The notes under the pieces: generated by a model
What the model was told of the DNA's origin: nothing
The model's input: the letters and a program-made list of their open reading frames with translations, nothing else
Databases searched by the model: none
Part shown: positions 52,585 through 60,705 of the stretch, in pieces
Layout: each line of letters opens with the position of its first letter
Position numbering within the stretch: position 1 is the stretch's first letter
Origin: Paenibacillus humicola
GTDB taxonomy: Bacteria; Bacillota; Bacilli; Paenibacillales; Paenibacillaceae
DNA length: 64,000 bases
Direction: 5' to 3'
Assembly: GCF_028826105.1 (NCBI RefSeq)
Contig: NZ_JAQGPL010000001.1
Location: 4,242,501 to 4,306,500 of the forward strand
Made by a program: the position numbers and the translations under genes

Positions 52585-52671
52585 GCTTGTGAACCCGTTC
52601 ATGCAATAAAAAACTTTAATAATAATCTAGCATCCTATCAACCAATTATATGAGCCTCTTTTCCGATTGCT

Positions 52672-53346
52672 TTAATGAGGCCGGGTGTTCACTTCAAAAA
52701 TCCAAATTTTCCCGCTTTTGTCGATGCCGAAATCGAATCCGAGCTGGCCGATTCCGGGAAACCGGCTTTCCAGCACACTTGTCGATATTCTCGCCAGGTT
52801 GCGCATTTGCCGTTTTTTCCCTGTCACCGCGCCGGCTGAGAACGAGCGGCGAATACCTTCCGAGCCGGAGAGCAGTGAGCCGCCCCTGCACAAGTTGGTG
52901 ACGAACAGCCCTTTGCGCGCCAAGCGTCCGACGAGCGCGGTAATCGCCCACCTGCCGTCGGGCTGCTTCACGTATTTCAGCCGGTAATCGATCGGCCGGC
53001 CGCCAATCGTCGCGAGACGGATTCCTTTTTGAATCAAATATTTGCGCTTGCCGCGAATGGCGTTGATCGAACCGAGCAGCCCGGAGAAGCTCGAAAAACG
53101 GCGCGTTTTCGAATAATACGTCTGCTTGTAGCCGGCACCGTCCCGCGATACTTTGATGACGCCGACTCCTCCCGTGCCGCGAACCGGTTTAACGACCACC
53201 ATCCCGTGCCGGTGGAGCATGCTCCGCAAATTGTCCGGCGTCATCATCCGGGTCGGCGGAATATGCGGCGCGATTTGCGAATGCGACAGCAGCGCCTCCG
53301 TCTTGGCCCATTTGCTTGCCAATTGCCTTCCCTGTCCCTCACCCAT
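52672..53346 (-). CDS. YheC/YheD-family ATP-grasp protein
   Basis: 224 residues. ATP-grasp elements visible: VVVKPVRGTGGVGVIKVSRD, YLIQKGIRLATIGGRPIDYR, LGFDFGIDKSGKIWIFEVNTRP. Members of this family are found on or near the endospore coat in Bacillus. The protein ends right at EVNTRPH, so the usual C-terminal extension of longer YheC/D proteins is missing. ATG at 53346 follows AAAGGGG at a spacing of 12. A sigma-K-like -10 (CATATCGTA) lies 35 bp upstream, which would fit late mother-cell expression. Confidence 0.82.
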   Translation of the reverse strand: MGEGQGRQLASKWAKTEALLSHSQIAPHIPPTRMMTPDNLRSMLHRHGMVVVKPVRGTGGVGVIKVSRDGAGYKQTYYSKTRRFSSFSGLLGSINAIRGKRKYLIQKGIRLATIGGRPIDYRLKYVKQPDGRWAITALVGRLARKGLFVTNLCRGGSLLSGSEGIRRSFSAGAVTGKKRQMRNLARISTSVLESRFPGIGQLGFDFGIDKSGKIWIFEVNTRPH

Positions 53347-53708
53347 CGGTTCATTGCCCCTTTCATATCAACCTACTATCTACGATATGCCGGAAAGACA
53401 GTTGTCTCTTGGATGAATGACCTCGTCTACCCGCCTGATTTCGTAAAAGATTAATAGAATGAGGATACCGGTGCGTTTAAGCCGGCGCCGAAAGCATCCG
53501 CTTTCGTACTGGCCGCGGTCATCCGGGCTCTTGGTCAGGGATGTACTGGCAGAAATGGCGACGGGAGCTTGAATGCAGCCGTTTTCCGGTGCTCAATCGG
53601 GTAAACTCCAAGTAAGTAGGTATCCCTATTTTCAGCTCTTTCCGCCGGCGGCGGCGTTCCATTATAATGAGGACGACGATAAATAAGTCAGGAGCTGATT
53701 AAATCAAT
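53347..53708. other. Intergenic region between the YheC/D gene and the aldo/keto reductase gene
   Basis: This 362-bp gap holds a sigma-K-like -10 near its left end, a small GAAAGC-ATCC-GCTTTC hairpin near 53488, and TATAAT at 53663-53668 before the reductase gene with only a weak -35. Nothing else is recognised and no coding segment is supported. Confidence 0.55.
53381..53389 (-). promoter_or_regulatory. Sigma-K-like -10 upstream of the YheC/D gene
   Basis: CATATCGTA on the minus strand matches CATANNNTA, the -10 of sigma K, 35 bp before the start codon. The -35 is not convincing. Confidence 0.35.
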
Positions 53709-54656
53709 ATGAAAACGCGCAAGCTGGGAAAAAACGGTCCTGAAATTTCGGTTATCGGATTCGGCACATGGGCAATCGGAGGCGGCGGATGGGCAAGCGC
53801 CTGGGGCGAGCAGGACGATTCGCTTTCCATTGAAAGCGTTCGCGTCGCGCTTGATGCCGGCGTCACCTTTTTCGATACGGCGGCGGTATACGGGCTCGGA
53901 CATTCGGAGGAAGTGCTCGGACGCGCGCTGAAGGGCGACCGCGACAAGGTGGTCGTCGCCACCAAATGCGGTCTGGTTTGGGACGAGGCGGGCAATGTGA
54001 GCCGCAGCGGCGCCTACGACTCGATTTTGCGCGAGGCGGAAGCTTCGCTGCGCCGGCTCGGTACCGATTATATCGATTTGTATCAAATGCACTGGCCCGA
54101 CGCGGAGGTGCCGGCCGAAGAAACGATGCGTGCGATGGACAAGCTGGTTCAGGACGGCAAAATCCGGTACGTGGGCGTCAGCAACTACAACGTCGAGCTG
54201 CTGACCAAGTCGCTTTCCGTGCGTCACGTCGATTCGCTGCAGCCGCCGTATTCCATTCTTCGACCGGCCGTTGAAAAAGAAATTTTGCCGTTCTGTCTCG
54301 ATAACGGGATCGGCGTCGTCGCCTACAGCCCGCTCACTTCGGGCCTGCTGTCCGGCAACTACACCTACGACACGACGTTTTCCGAGGGCGACTGGCGCTC
54401 GCGGAACGCCGCTCACACCGGCGAAGGACTTCGCAAGAACGTCGACCGTGCGGAGAAGCTGAAAAAAATCGCCGCGCGGTTCGACATTACGCTGCCGCAG
54501 CTTGCCGTCGCCTACGATTTGGCGCACCCGGCGATTACGAGCGCAATTGTGGGCGTTCGCAAGCCGAGCCACATTACCGGCGTGCTCCCTGCTGTCGACG
54601 TGACGCTCGACGAGGCGACGCTGGCGGAAATCCGCGAAATTGCCGTCTCGGAATAA
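53709..54656 (+). CDS. Aldo/keto reductase
   Basis: 315 residues, TIM-barrel AKR. The catalytic tetrad is visible: Asp in GVTFFDTAAVYG with Tyr four residues later, Lys in VVVATKCGL and His in DLYQMHWPD. ISVIGFGTWAIGGGGW at the N-terminus and VGVRKPSHITG near the C-terminus (NADPH contact) match the IolS/YccK subgroup. The substrate cannot be read. ATG at 53709 has AGGAG 14 bp upstream, a long spacing. It probably forms an operon with the SDR gene 27 bp downstream. Confidence 0.92.
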   Translation: MKTRKLGKNGPEISVIGFGTWAIGGGGWASAWGEQDDSLSIESVRVALDAGVTFFDTAAVYGLGHSEEVLGRALKGDRDKVVVATKCGLVWDEAGNVSRSGAYDSILREAEASLRRLGTDYIDLYQMHWPDAEVPAEETMRAMDKLVQDGKIRYVGVSNYNVELLTKSLSVRHVDSLQPPYSILRPAVEKEILPFCLDNGIGVVAYSPLTSGLLSGNYTYDTTFSEGDWRSRNAAHTGEGLRKNVDRAEKLKKIAARFDITLPQLAVAYDLAHPAITSAIVGVRKPSHITGVLPAVDVTLDEATLAEIREIAVSE

Positions 54657-54683
54657 GTACGGGATTGCGGGAAGGAGTACGAT

Positions 54684-55445
54684 ATGAATATTGATTTACA
54701 CGGCAGAAACGCGCTGATCACCGGCGCGACGGGAGAACTCGGCCGCGTCATGGCGCGTACGCTCGCGTCATGCGGCGCCAACATTGCGATCAACTATTTT
54801 CATAATGAAGCAAAAGCGCTGGAGCTTCGCGCCGAAATCGAAGCGCTCGGCGTCAAAGCCGTTACGGTTCAGGCGAACGTAGGCGAGCTGGATTCGGTGC
54901 TGCGCATGAAGGAAGCCGCCGTCACCGCTTTAGGCCCGATTGATATCGTCGTCGCTAACGCGGTCAGCCAGTACAAATGGACGTCCGTGCTGGAGCAGTC
55001 GTCCGAGGATTACGTCAGCCAGTTCGAATCGTGCGTTCTGCAGGCGGTTCATCTGTCCAAAGCATTCGTGCCGGCCATGATCGAGCGCCGCGGCGGCCGC
55101 GTCATCGCCATCAACACAGAATGCGCGATGCAGAATGCGCCGACTCAATCCGCTTATGTCGCCGGCAAGCGAGGGATGGACGGCGTGTATCGCGTGCTTG
55201 CGAAGGAAATCGGCGAACATCAGATCACCGTGAACCAGGTCGCACCCGGATGGATGATCAGCGAGCGCGACCGGCTGGCGCACAGCGAGTATAACGAAGG
55301 GTATCAGAAGAGCGTGCCGCTGGCGCGCCGAGGTACAGATCAGGAAATTGCGAACGTTGTCGCGTTCCTCGCTTCCGATCTGGCCAGCTTTATAACCGGC
55401 GCCTTTATTCCGGTTTGCGGCGGCAACGTGATGCCTACCATCTAA
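54684..55445 (+). CDS. Short-chain dehydrogenase/reductase
   Basis: 253 residues, Rossmann fold. NAD(P) motif TGATGELG (TGxxxGxG), catalytic YVAGK, and a C-terminal CGGN segment. The NNAG motif is altered to VANAVSQ, and the catalytic Ser 13 residues before the Tyr is Thr (INTECAM), so activity may be changed. ATG at 54684 follows GGAAGGAG. It follows the aldo/keto reductase gene closely, suggesting a two-enzyme unit on an unknown carbonyl substrate. Confidence 0.88.
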   Translation: MNIDLHGRNALITGATGELGRVMARTLASCGANIAINYFHNEAKALELRAEIEALGVKAVTVQANVGELDSVLRMKEAAVTALGPIDIVVANAVSQYKWTSVLEQSSEDYVSQFESCVLQAVHLSKAFVPAMIERRGGRVIAINTECAMQNAPTQSAYVAGKRGMDGVYRVLAKEIGEHQITVNQVAPGWMISERDRLAHSEYNEGYQKSVPLARRGTDQEIANVVAFLASDLASFITGAFIPVCGGNVMPTI

Positions 55446-55497
55446 GAATGGGTAAAAGCGTTTGAAGCGCTTATCAAAGCATAAGCTGCAATCAAGA

Positions 55498-55535
55498 ACA
55501 AAAGCGGGCCGCATCTGTATGCGGCCCGCTTTATT
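55498..55535. terminator. Bidirectional terminator between the SDR gene and yutM
   Basis: AAAGCGGGCCGCAT / ATGCGGCCCGCTTT perfect stem with a four-base loop, placed between two convergent genes. Confidence 0.9.
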
Positions 55536-55547
55536 GCCATTCCACGA

Positions 55548-55907
55548 TCAGCACTGCTCCGGATTCGGCTTACCCGCTTCGGTCGCCGTGCGGAACGACT
55601 GTCCGCAGCCGCAGGTCGCGACCGCGTTCGGGTTTTGAATCGTAAAGCCTCCGCCCATCGCGGATTCTTTGAAGTCGATTTCGAGGCCGTTCAAATATTT
55701 CATGCTGTCCCCGTCGACGACAACCTTAAGGCCGTCGAACATCAATTCCTCGTCTCCCGAATGCTTCTCGTCGTCAAAGCCCATTCCGTAGGAAAAGCCG
55801 CTGCAGCCCCCTTCTTTGACGCCGATGCGCAGGAACAGGTCGGGCGTTTCTTCCTCCGCGAGCATGGCTTTTATTTTTTCATTCGCCGTTTCGCTGATGG
55901 TAATCAT
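55548..55907 (-). CDS. yutM: HesB/IscA-family iron-sulfur assembly protein
   Basis: 119 residues. The three A-type carrier cysteines are present: GGCSGFSYGM and CGCGQSF near the C-terminus. An extra Cys ends the protein. These proteins pass Fe-S clusters to apo-enzymes such as aconitase-like or respiratory proteins. ATG at 55907 follows AAGGAGGG. It has its own sigma-A promoter and terminator. With the NifU-like gene at 58.9 kb it gives local Fe-S supply for the radical-SAM enzymes and SdhB. Confidence 0.93.
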   Translation of the reverse strand: MITISETANEKIKAMLAEEETPDLFLRIGVKEGGCSGFSYGMGFDDEKHSGDEELMFDGLKVVVDGDSMKYLNGLEIDFKESAMGGGFTIQNPNAVATCGCGQSFRTATEAGKPNPEQC

Positions 55908-55963
55908 GTCGGTCCCTCCTTGAAATCGGATAAGTCAAACGGTCATGCCACTTTATATAGTAA

Positions 55964-55992
55964 AGTATACTCCACTTCCCGCCCGTACTCAA
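55964..55992 (-). promoter_or_regulatory. Promoter of yutM
   Basis: TTGAGT (55987-55992), 17 bp, TATACT (55964-55969) on the minus strand, 57 bp before yutM. Confidence 0.65.
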
Positions 55993-56042
55993 TAGATGAC
56001 CGGCCTCCGCCTCCCTTCCGGGCAGGGGTTTTGACTTTTGTA

Positions 56043-56072
56043 TTGCCCCTTGCGGCCGGGGAGGTTTATAAT
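56043..56072 (+). promoter_or_regulatory. Promoter of mqnE
   Basis: TTGCCC (56043-56048), 18 bp, TATAAT (56067-56072). The roughly 115-nt leader that follows contains a TTTCAC / GTGAAA dyad (56127-56146). Confidence 0.65.
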
Positions 56073-56191
56073 AAGTTCAGTTCTTGTTCGTGAACGGTGA
56101 CAAAGCAGGCAGCACAAGTTACTTTTTTCACAAAGTTAGGGTGAAACCGGACCGACTGACGCGCCCGGCACCGATGAGGAGGAAAGCCGTC

Positions 56192-57295
56192 ATGAATATC
56201 GCCATCCAGACGGAAGAGAAACAAATGCAGCAGATCGCGGAGAAAGTGCGCTCGGGCGGGCGGCTGTCCCGCGAGGACGGCGTCTTTTTATATCAATCGG
56301 ACGACCTGCTGACGATCGGGCAGCTTGCGAATGAGGTCAATCTTCGCAAAAACGGGCGTAAGGTATATTTTACCGAAACGATGAGCCTTTATTTCACGAA
56401 TATATGCGAGGCTCACTGCGCGTTTTGCAATTTTCGGAAAGACCAGGGCGAAGAAGGCGCTTATACGCTGACCGGCCCGGAGATGATCGATTACGTCGAG
56501 CGGCACATAACCCCCGGCGTGCGCGAATTTCACATTGTAGGCGGCCATAACCCGCATGTAGCGTTCCAATATTACGTCGATTCGCTCCAAGCGCTTCATG
56601 AGCGTTTCCCGAACGTAACGCTGAAAGCTTATACGGCGGCGGAGATCGACTTTTTCTCGCGCATCAGCGGGCTCAGCTATCGCGAGGTGCTCGAGCGGCT
56701 GATCGAGGCCGGCCTGGAAAGCTTGACGGGCGGCGGCGCGGAAATTTTGTCCGATGATTACCGCAAGAAGATGAAGGTCGATAAAGCGAACGTCTCGCAA
56801 TATTTGGAGGTACATCGCACGGCTCACAAGCTCGGCTTGCGGACACCGACGACGATGCTGTACGGCTCGGTCGAGAAGCACGAGGACCGCATTCACCATC
56901 TGGTGCAGCTGCGTGAGCTGCAGGACGAGACGAACGGATTCGCGGTGTTCATTCCGCTGTCCATGCAGCCGATCAGCCCGAATGCCGGCATCCGCAGGCG
57001 CAATTCCGCGTTCGAGGATCTGAAGACCATCGCCATCAGCCGTCTTATGCTGGATAATTTCCGGCATATCAAGGCGTATTTCATCAACATCGGCACTCAG
57101 CTTACGCAGGTTGCGCTCACGATGGGGGCGTCCGACGTCCACGGTACGATCGTGAAGGAGCGGATCAGCCACGCGGCCGGCGCGTTGACGCCGGAGGGCA
57201 TTACGCGGGAAGATTTGATCTGGCTGGTCAAAGGCGCCGGTCGCATTCCCGTCGAACGCGATACGTTCTACAACGAAATCCGCGTATACGAGTAA
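56192..57295 (+). CDS. mqnE: Aminofutalosine synthase (radical SAM)
   Basis: 367 residues. MqnE joins a chorismate-derived enolpyruvyl benzoate to SAM, giving aminofutalosine in the futalosine menaquinone route. Radical-SAM cysteines: NICEAHCAFCNFRK. VGGHNPHVAFQYYVD, GLESLTGGGAEILSD and the conserved tail with MGASDVHGTIVKERISHAAGA-like order match MqnE rather than MqnC. Start MNIAIQTEEK follows GAGGAGG; sequence upstream in frame is leader. It is followed by yutJ after 112 bp. Its pathway partner mqnC is at 18.5 kb. Confidence 0.94.
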   Translation: MNIAIQTEEKQMQQIAEKVRSGGRLSREDGVFLYQSDDLLTIGQLANEVNLRKNGRKVYFTETMSLYFTNICEAHCAFCNFRKDQGEEGAYTLTGPEMIDYVERHITPGVREFHIVGGHNPHVAFQYYVDSLQALHERFPNVTLKAYTAAEIDFFSRISGLSYREVLERLIEAGLESLTGGGAEILSDDYRKKMKVDKANVSQYLEVHRTAHKLGLRTPTTMLYGSVEKHEDRIHHLVQLRELQDETNGFAVFIPLSMQPISPNAGIRRRNSAFEDLKTIAISRLMLDNFRHIKAYFINIGTQLTQVALTMGASDVHGTIVKERISHAAGALTPEGITREDLIWLVKGAGRIPVERDTFYNEIRVYE

Positions 57296-57407
57296 GGAAG
57301 TGCCATTATTAAGCTGCTTGCGCCGGTGATGCACCTATGAGGATTCGAGCATACTACCGGTTAAGCAACCTTCACAACGTTATTTTGCGCAAAGGTTGGG
57401 ATATCCC

Positions 57408-58475
57408 ATGAAACGATTTGTTATTCTAGGCGGCGGATACGGCGGATTAACCGTTGCAAACGAACTGCTGGAAAACCATCTGCCGGAAGATGTCGTCGTC
57501 GTTTTGATCGACCGCATGCCCTTTCAGGGGCTGAAAACGGAATATTATTCGCTCGTGGCGGGGACGTCGGCCGATATCGACCTGCGCGTCAGCTTTCCGT
57601 CGGACCCTCGTCTGATTGTGACCTATGGCGAGGTTACGGATATCGATCTGCACGGCAAGCAGGTGATTATGGCCGGACAAGAGCCGCTCGATTACGATTG
57701 GCTCGTCATCGCGCTCGGCTGTACGGACAACTATCACGGCATCGAGGGGGCCGAGCTGTATTCCCACAGCATCCAGACCTTCTCGTCGTCGCGGAAAGCG
57801 TATCAGGCATTGGGGGATGTCAAGCCGTACGGTCAAGTGACGATCGTCGGCGGAGGCCTGAGCGGCGTCGAAGTGGCGGCCGAGCTGCGCGAAGCGCGTC
57901 CCGACCTGAACCTCCGCATTCTCGACCGCGGTCCGAGCATTTTGTCGGCGTTCCCGGGAAGGCTGCAGCATTACGTCTCGTCATGGTTTAACGAGCACGA
58001 GGTTGAAATGCGCGGGCGCGTCGCCCTTCACAAGCTTGAGGAAGGCTTGCTCCACGACACGAACAATCCCATTCCGATCCGGACCGATGTCACCGTCTGG
58101 ACGGCGGGCATTCAGCCCGTCGGCATCGTGCAGCGGATGAAATTGCCCAAGGATCATCAAGGGCGGCTGATCATTAACGAGTTTCACCAGCTGCCGAATC
58201 ATACCGAAGTGTTTGTCGTCGGAGACTGCGCATCCATGTCGTTCTCGCCGAGCGCGCAGGCCGCGGAGGCGCAGGGCAAGCAGGTCGCGCATGTCATGCA
58301 TTCCATTTGGCATAACGAAACGCCCCATCTGCCGAAAATCAAGCTCAAGGGCGTTCTCGGTTCGCTCGGCAAAAAAGCCGGCTTCGGTTTGATGGGACGC
58401 ACCCCGATTATGGGACGCGTGCCGCGTATTTTGAAAAGCGGCGTGCTTTGGAGATCGAAGCGTCATTCCGGCTGA
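57408..58475 (+). CDS. yutJ: NDH-2-like FAD/NAD(P) oxidoreductase (YutJ)
   Basis: 355 residues. FAD motif FVILGGGYGGLTVANELL, NAD motif TIVGGGLSGVEVAAELR and VFVVGDCASMSFSPSAQAAEAQG are typical of type II NADH dehydrogenases. It lacks the longer membrane-binding tail of the ndh product at 49.4 kb and instead ends in a basic RVPRILKSGVLWRSKRH. It may be a second quinone reductase or have another acceptor. Start ATG at 57408 follows AAAGG. yutJ-yuzB-yutI order is as in B. subtilis. Confidence 0.88.
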   Translation: MKRFVILGGGYGGLTVANELLENHLPEDVVVVLIDRMPFQGLKTEYYSLVAGTSADIDLRVSFPSDPRLIVTYGEVTDIDLHGKQVIMAGQEPLDYDWLVIALGCTDNYHGIEGAELYSHSIQTFSSSRKAYQALGDVKPYGQVTIVGGGLSGVEVAAELREARPDLNLRILDRGPSILSAFPGRLQHYVSSWFNEHEVEMRGRVALHKLEEGLLHDTNNPIPIRTDVTVWTAGIQPVGIVQRMKLPKDHQGRLIINEFHQLPNHTEVFVVGDCASMSFSPSAQAAEAQGKQVAHVMHSIWHNETPHLPKIKLKGVLGSLGKKAGFGLMGRTPIMGRVPRILKSGVLWRSKRHSG

Positions 58476-58505
58476 TGACGGAACCCGGAGAAGCCGCTCT
58501 AACGT

Positions 58506-58778
58506 CTACATGTCATCAATAAGACGGTCGAGCGCTTCGCGTTCCTCCTGCTGTTCCTCGACCGCTTCCATAATGCGGTCGTACAGCTCGTCGGCCGTCG
58601 GAGCGGCAACGATTTCGCCGCCCACCATTCCGAACGGGAACAAATAACATTCGCCGCAGTTGCCCAAACAGCCGTATTCGATCACTTCGAGCTCGGGATC
58701 CTGCTCAAGCCGCTTCATGACGCGATCGGTGCCGTGGTGCATATTGCTGGCGCAAAATTCAATGATCGGTTTCAGCAT
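58506..58778 (-). CDS. yuzB: YuzB/DUF1450 family protein
   Basis: 90 residues. The Cys pattern FCASNMHHGT and YGCLGNCGECYLFPFGMVGG fits the DUF1450 (YuzB) family, with a thioredoxin-like ferredoxin fold; a bound Fe-S cluster is possible. The C-terminus is an acidic helix. ATG at 58778 has AGGGAG at a spacing of 8; the ATG at 58784 is only two bases from that site and is rejected. Divergent from yutI. Confidence 0.85.
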   Translation of the reverse strand: MLKPIIEFCASNMHHGTDRVMKRLEQDPELEVIEYGCLGNCGECYLFPFGMVGGEIVAAPTADELYDRIMEAVEEQQEEREALDRLIDDM

Positions 58779-58861
58779 GGTCATTTCTCCCTAATCGTAA
58801 TGATATCCATTTTCAATTGCTTCGCTTTGTACTATAATAGGATAGAAAGGAGTGGATTGCA

Positions 58862-59107
58862 ATGAGCGAGAATGCACAAAGCACGATGTACGACGAAGTA
58901 CTTGATGTCCTGGATAAGCTTCGCCCGTTTCTACAGCGCGACGGCGGCGACGTTGAACTCGTCGACGTGGAGGATGGCATCGTGAAGCTGCGCCTGATGG
59001 GCGCATGCGGCAGCTGCCCGAGCTCGACAATCACGCTGAAAGCGGGGATCGAGCGCGCCCTGCTCGAAGAAGTCGAAGGCATTGAAGAAGTTGTACAAGT
59101 GTTCTAA
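58862..59107 (+). CDS. yutI: NifU-C-terminal-domain iron-sulfur scaffold (YutI)
   Basis: 81 residues, only the Nfu domain: [20 protein letters not shown], the CxxC in [18 protein letters not shown], and an acidic C-terminal helix. Nfu proteins assemble or deliver [4Fe-4S] clusters. ATG at 58862 follows AAAGGAG; TATAAT lies at 58833-58838. A strong terminator follows. Natural clients in this window include MqnC, MqnE, IspH and SdhB. Confidence 0.95.
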   Translation: MSENAQSTMYDEVLDVLDKLRPFLQRDGGDVELVDVEDGIVKLRLMGACGSCPSSTITLKAGIERALLEEVEGIEEVVQVF

Positions 59108-59129
59108 GCCGGATTTTCCCGGCTTACCA

Positions 59130-59170
59130 TAAGAGTCTTGCCGAAAGGATTCGGCAAGACTCTTTTTCTG
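59130..59170. terminator. Terminator after yutI
   Basis: AAGAGTCTTGCCGAA / TTCGGCAAGACTCTT perfect 15-bp stem with AGGA loop and a T run; may also stop the convergent SDR operon. Confidence 0.93.
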
Positions 59171-59179
59171 TTTCTCCGG

Positions 59180-59956
59180 TCAGATCGTCGTTTTGATCGG
59201 GTCGAAGCCGCCCGTGACGTCGACGATATTGCCGGTCAAATAATCCGACTGCGGCAGGCACAGAAATGCGATTACCCGCGCGATATCTTCGCCGCTGCCC
59301 GGGCGGCCGCGCGGCGCTTCCGCATCGCGTTCGCCCGTCACCTCGGCGATCGTGCGCTCCTTATTCATGCCCCGAATATCGCCCGGACAAACCATATGTA
59401 CCGTGATGCCGTTGCCCGCTTCCTCGACGGCAAGCGTTTTCGTAAAGGAAACGAGCCCGGTTTTGGCCGTCGCATAAACGGCGCGGTGCGGCCAGGCGCG
59501 GCCTTCGCCCGCATGGCCGAAGCCGAAATGAATGATCCGTCCCCAGCGGCGCCGGCGCATCCCCTGAATCAGCTTATGGTCAAGCAGCATAACGCCGAGC
59601 AGGTTGCCGTTCACCAGCCCGATCAAATCCTCTTCGGCATATTCGGCGAACAGCCTCCGTTCGCGGATGAACGGGCCGGCGTTGTTGATCAGGATGTCGA
59701 CGACGCCGTCTCCGGCCCACGCCTGCGCTTCCGCGGCAAGCCGGTCCACGTCTTCGCGCACGGCGATATCGGCCTGGAAGGCCGTCGCCCGCACGCCCAT
59801 CCGCTCGATCCGGGCCGCAAGCAGCCTCGCCTCGTCCGCGCTCCTCACATAGTTGAGGATAATATCGCACCCCATGCCCGCCAGCGCCAGTGCGGTCATT
59901 TTGCCGAGCCCCTTGGCGCTGCCGGTGATTAAAGCGGTTTTCCCTTTCAGCTCCAT
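59180..59956 (-). CDS. Short-chain dehydrogenase/reductase lacking the catalytic serine
   Basis: 258 residues. Rossmann motif TGSAKGLG, DILINNAGPF and YATAK are present. The position where SDRs carry Ser, 13 residues before the Tyr, lies in IIHFGFGHAGEG, which has no Ser. A role other than classical alcohol/ketone turnover is possible. Start ATG at 59956 follows GAGGAG at a spacing of 7; a GTG at 59962 is too close to it. Last gene of ctaA-ubiD-HEPN-SDR. Confidence 0.85.
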   Translation of the reverse strand: MELKGKTALITGSAKGLGKMTALALAGMGCDIILNYVRSADEARLLAARIERMGVRATAFQADIAVREDVDRLAAEAQAWAGDGVVDILINNAGPFIRERRLFAEYAEEDLIGLVNGNLLGVMLLDHKLIQGMRRRRWGRIIHFGFGHAGEGRAWPHRAVYATAKTGLVSFTKTLAVEEAGNGITVHMVCPGDIRGMNKERTIAEVTGERDAEAPRGRPGSGEDIARVIAFLCLPQSDYLTGNIVDVTGGFDPIKTTI

Positions 59957-59979
59957 TGGCACACTCCTCAGAGTTGATG

Positions 59980-60693
59980 CTACTTCGTCCTTTTCCTCAG
60001 CAGCCGGCCGGTGTAGTCGAACGAAATACGCAGCGAATCGAGAACCATCTCTAACCCTTTCGACAAGTCATCCTGAAGCTCCTGCAAATTTTCGAGACGA
60101 TGCTGTTCGCCGTAAGCCTGATCGTTCTGCGCCAGATCGTCCTGCATCTCCGGATTCATATAATGGATTTCGGTGTTCCGCCGTTTTCGCAGACGGCCCA
60201 TCGGCTCGGAGAAGCCTTCTTTCAACTCGTTCAACGCTTTCGACAGCTCGGGATGGGCGCCGCGCTGACGCATCGTGCGAATGACCGTGAAATAGGAAAA
60301 ATGCACTTTAATCCGTTCGGTGCCCAGCCCGAGAAAGACGTTCAGCAGTGTTCCGAGCTTGTCGAGCACGGCAAACAACCGGATAAACGCGTTTTTGTCG
60401 AAATACACGTATCGTTTATAGTCGAGCGTCTCTTCCGGCGTCATCTCCTCGATCGTGGCGGAGGCGATCCGCCCGGCAAACCTCTGCGCCGCGTAACGGC
60501 TCTGCTCCAGCTCATCCAGCGACGCGATCAGGCCGAGGGTATAGATCTCTGCTTTGCGCAGCCGATGGTCCTTGTCGTCCCCCTGCACGATCCGATCGTG
60601 AAGCATTGCCGCAAACTGTTTCATCTTCTCCACCGTCTCGCCCCATTTGCCTTCCGGCTTCCCCGGCGGTTCCCCAAACAGCATGCGCAGCAT
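59980..60693 (-). CDS. HEPN-domain protein (Cthe_2314-like)
   Basis: 237 residues, mostly helical, soluble. The C-terminal half carries RNTEIH (Arg172, His177), the Rx4-6H motif of HEPN domains, which in many cases is an RNase active site. The N-terminal half has a helical region with YDKN-like FDKNAFIRLFAVLDKLG. Family members of this type are common in Firmicutes and functionally unknown. No MNT nucleotidyltransferase or toxin-antitoxin partner lies adjacent. It is tightly embedded (12 bp after ubiD, 23 bp before the SDR) in a heme/quinone operon. Confidence 0.72.
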   Translation of the reverse strand: MLRMLFGEPPGKPEGKWGETVEKMKQFAAMLHDRIVQGDDKDHRLRKAEIYTLGLIASLDELEQSRYAAQRFAGRIASATIEEMTPEETLDYKRYVYFDKNAFIRLFAVLDKLGTLLNVFLGLGTERIKVHFSYFTVIRTMRQRGAHPELSKALNELKEGFSEPMGRLRKRRNTEIHYMNPEMQDDLAQNDQAYGEQHRLENLQELQDDLSKGLEMVLDSLRISFDYTGRLLRKRTK

Positions 60694-60705
60694 TCCTAGA
60701 CCCCC

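Noticed and set aside
53455..53708. Small gene between the YheC/D and aldo/keto reductase genes
   Set aside because: No start codon with a ribosome site and no sustained codon pattern on either strand.
59130..59170. Attachment site suggested by the perfect 15-bp inverted repeat
   Set aside because: Loop, T run and position after yutI fit an intrinsic terminator; no integrase is nearby.
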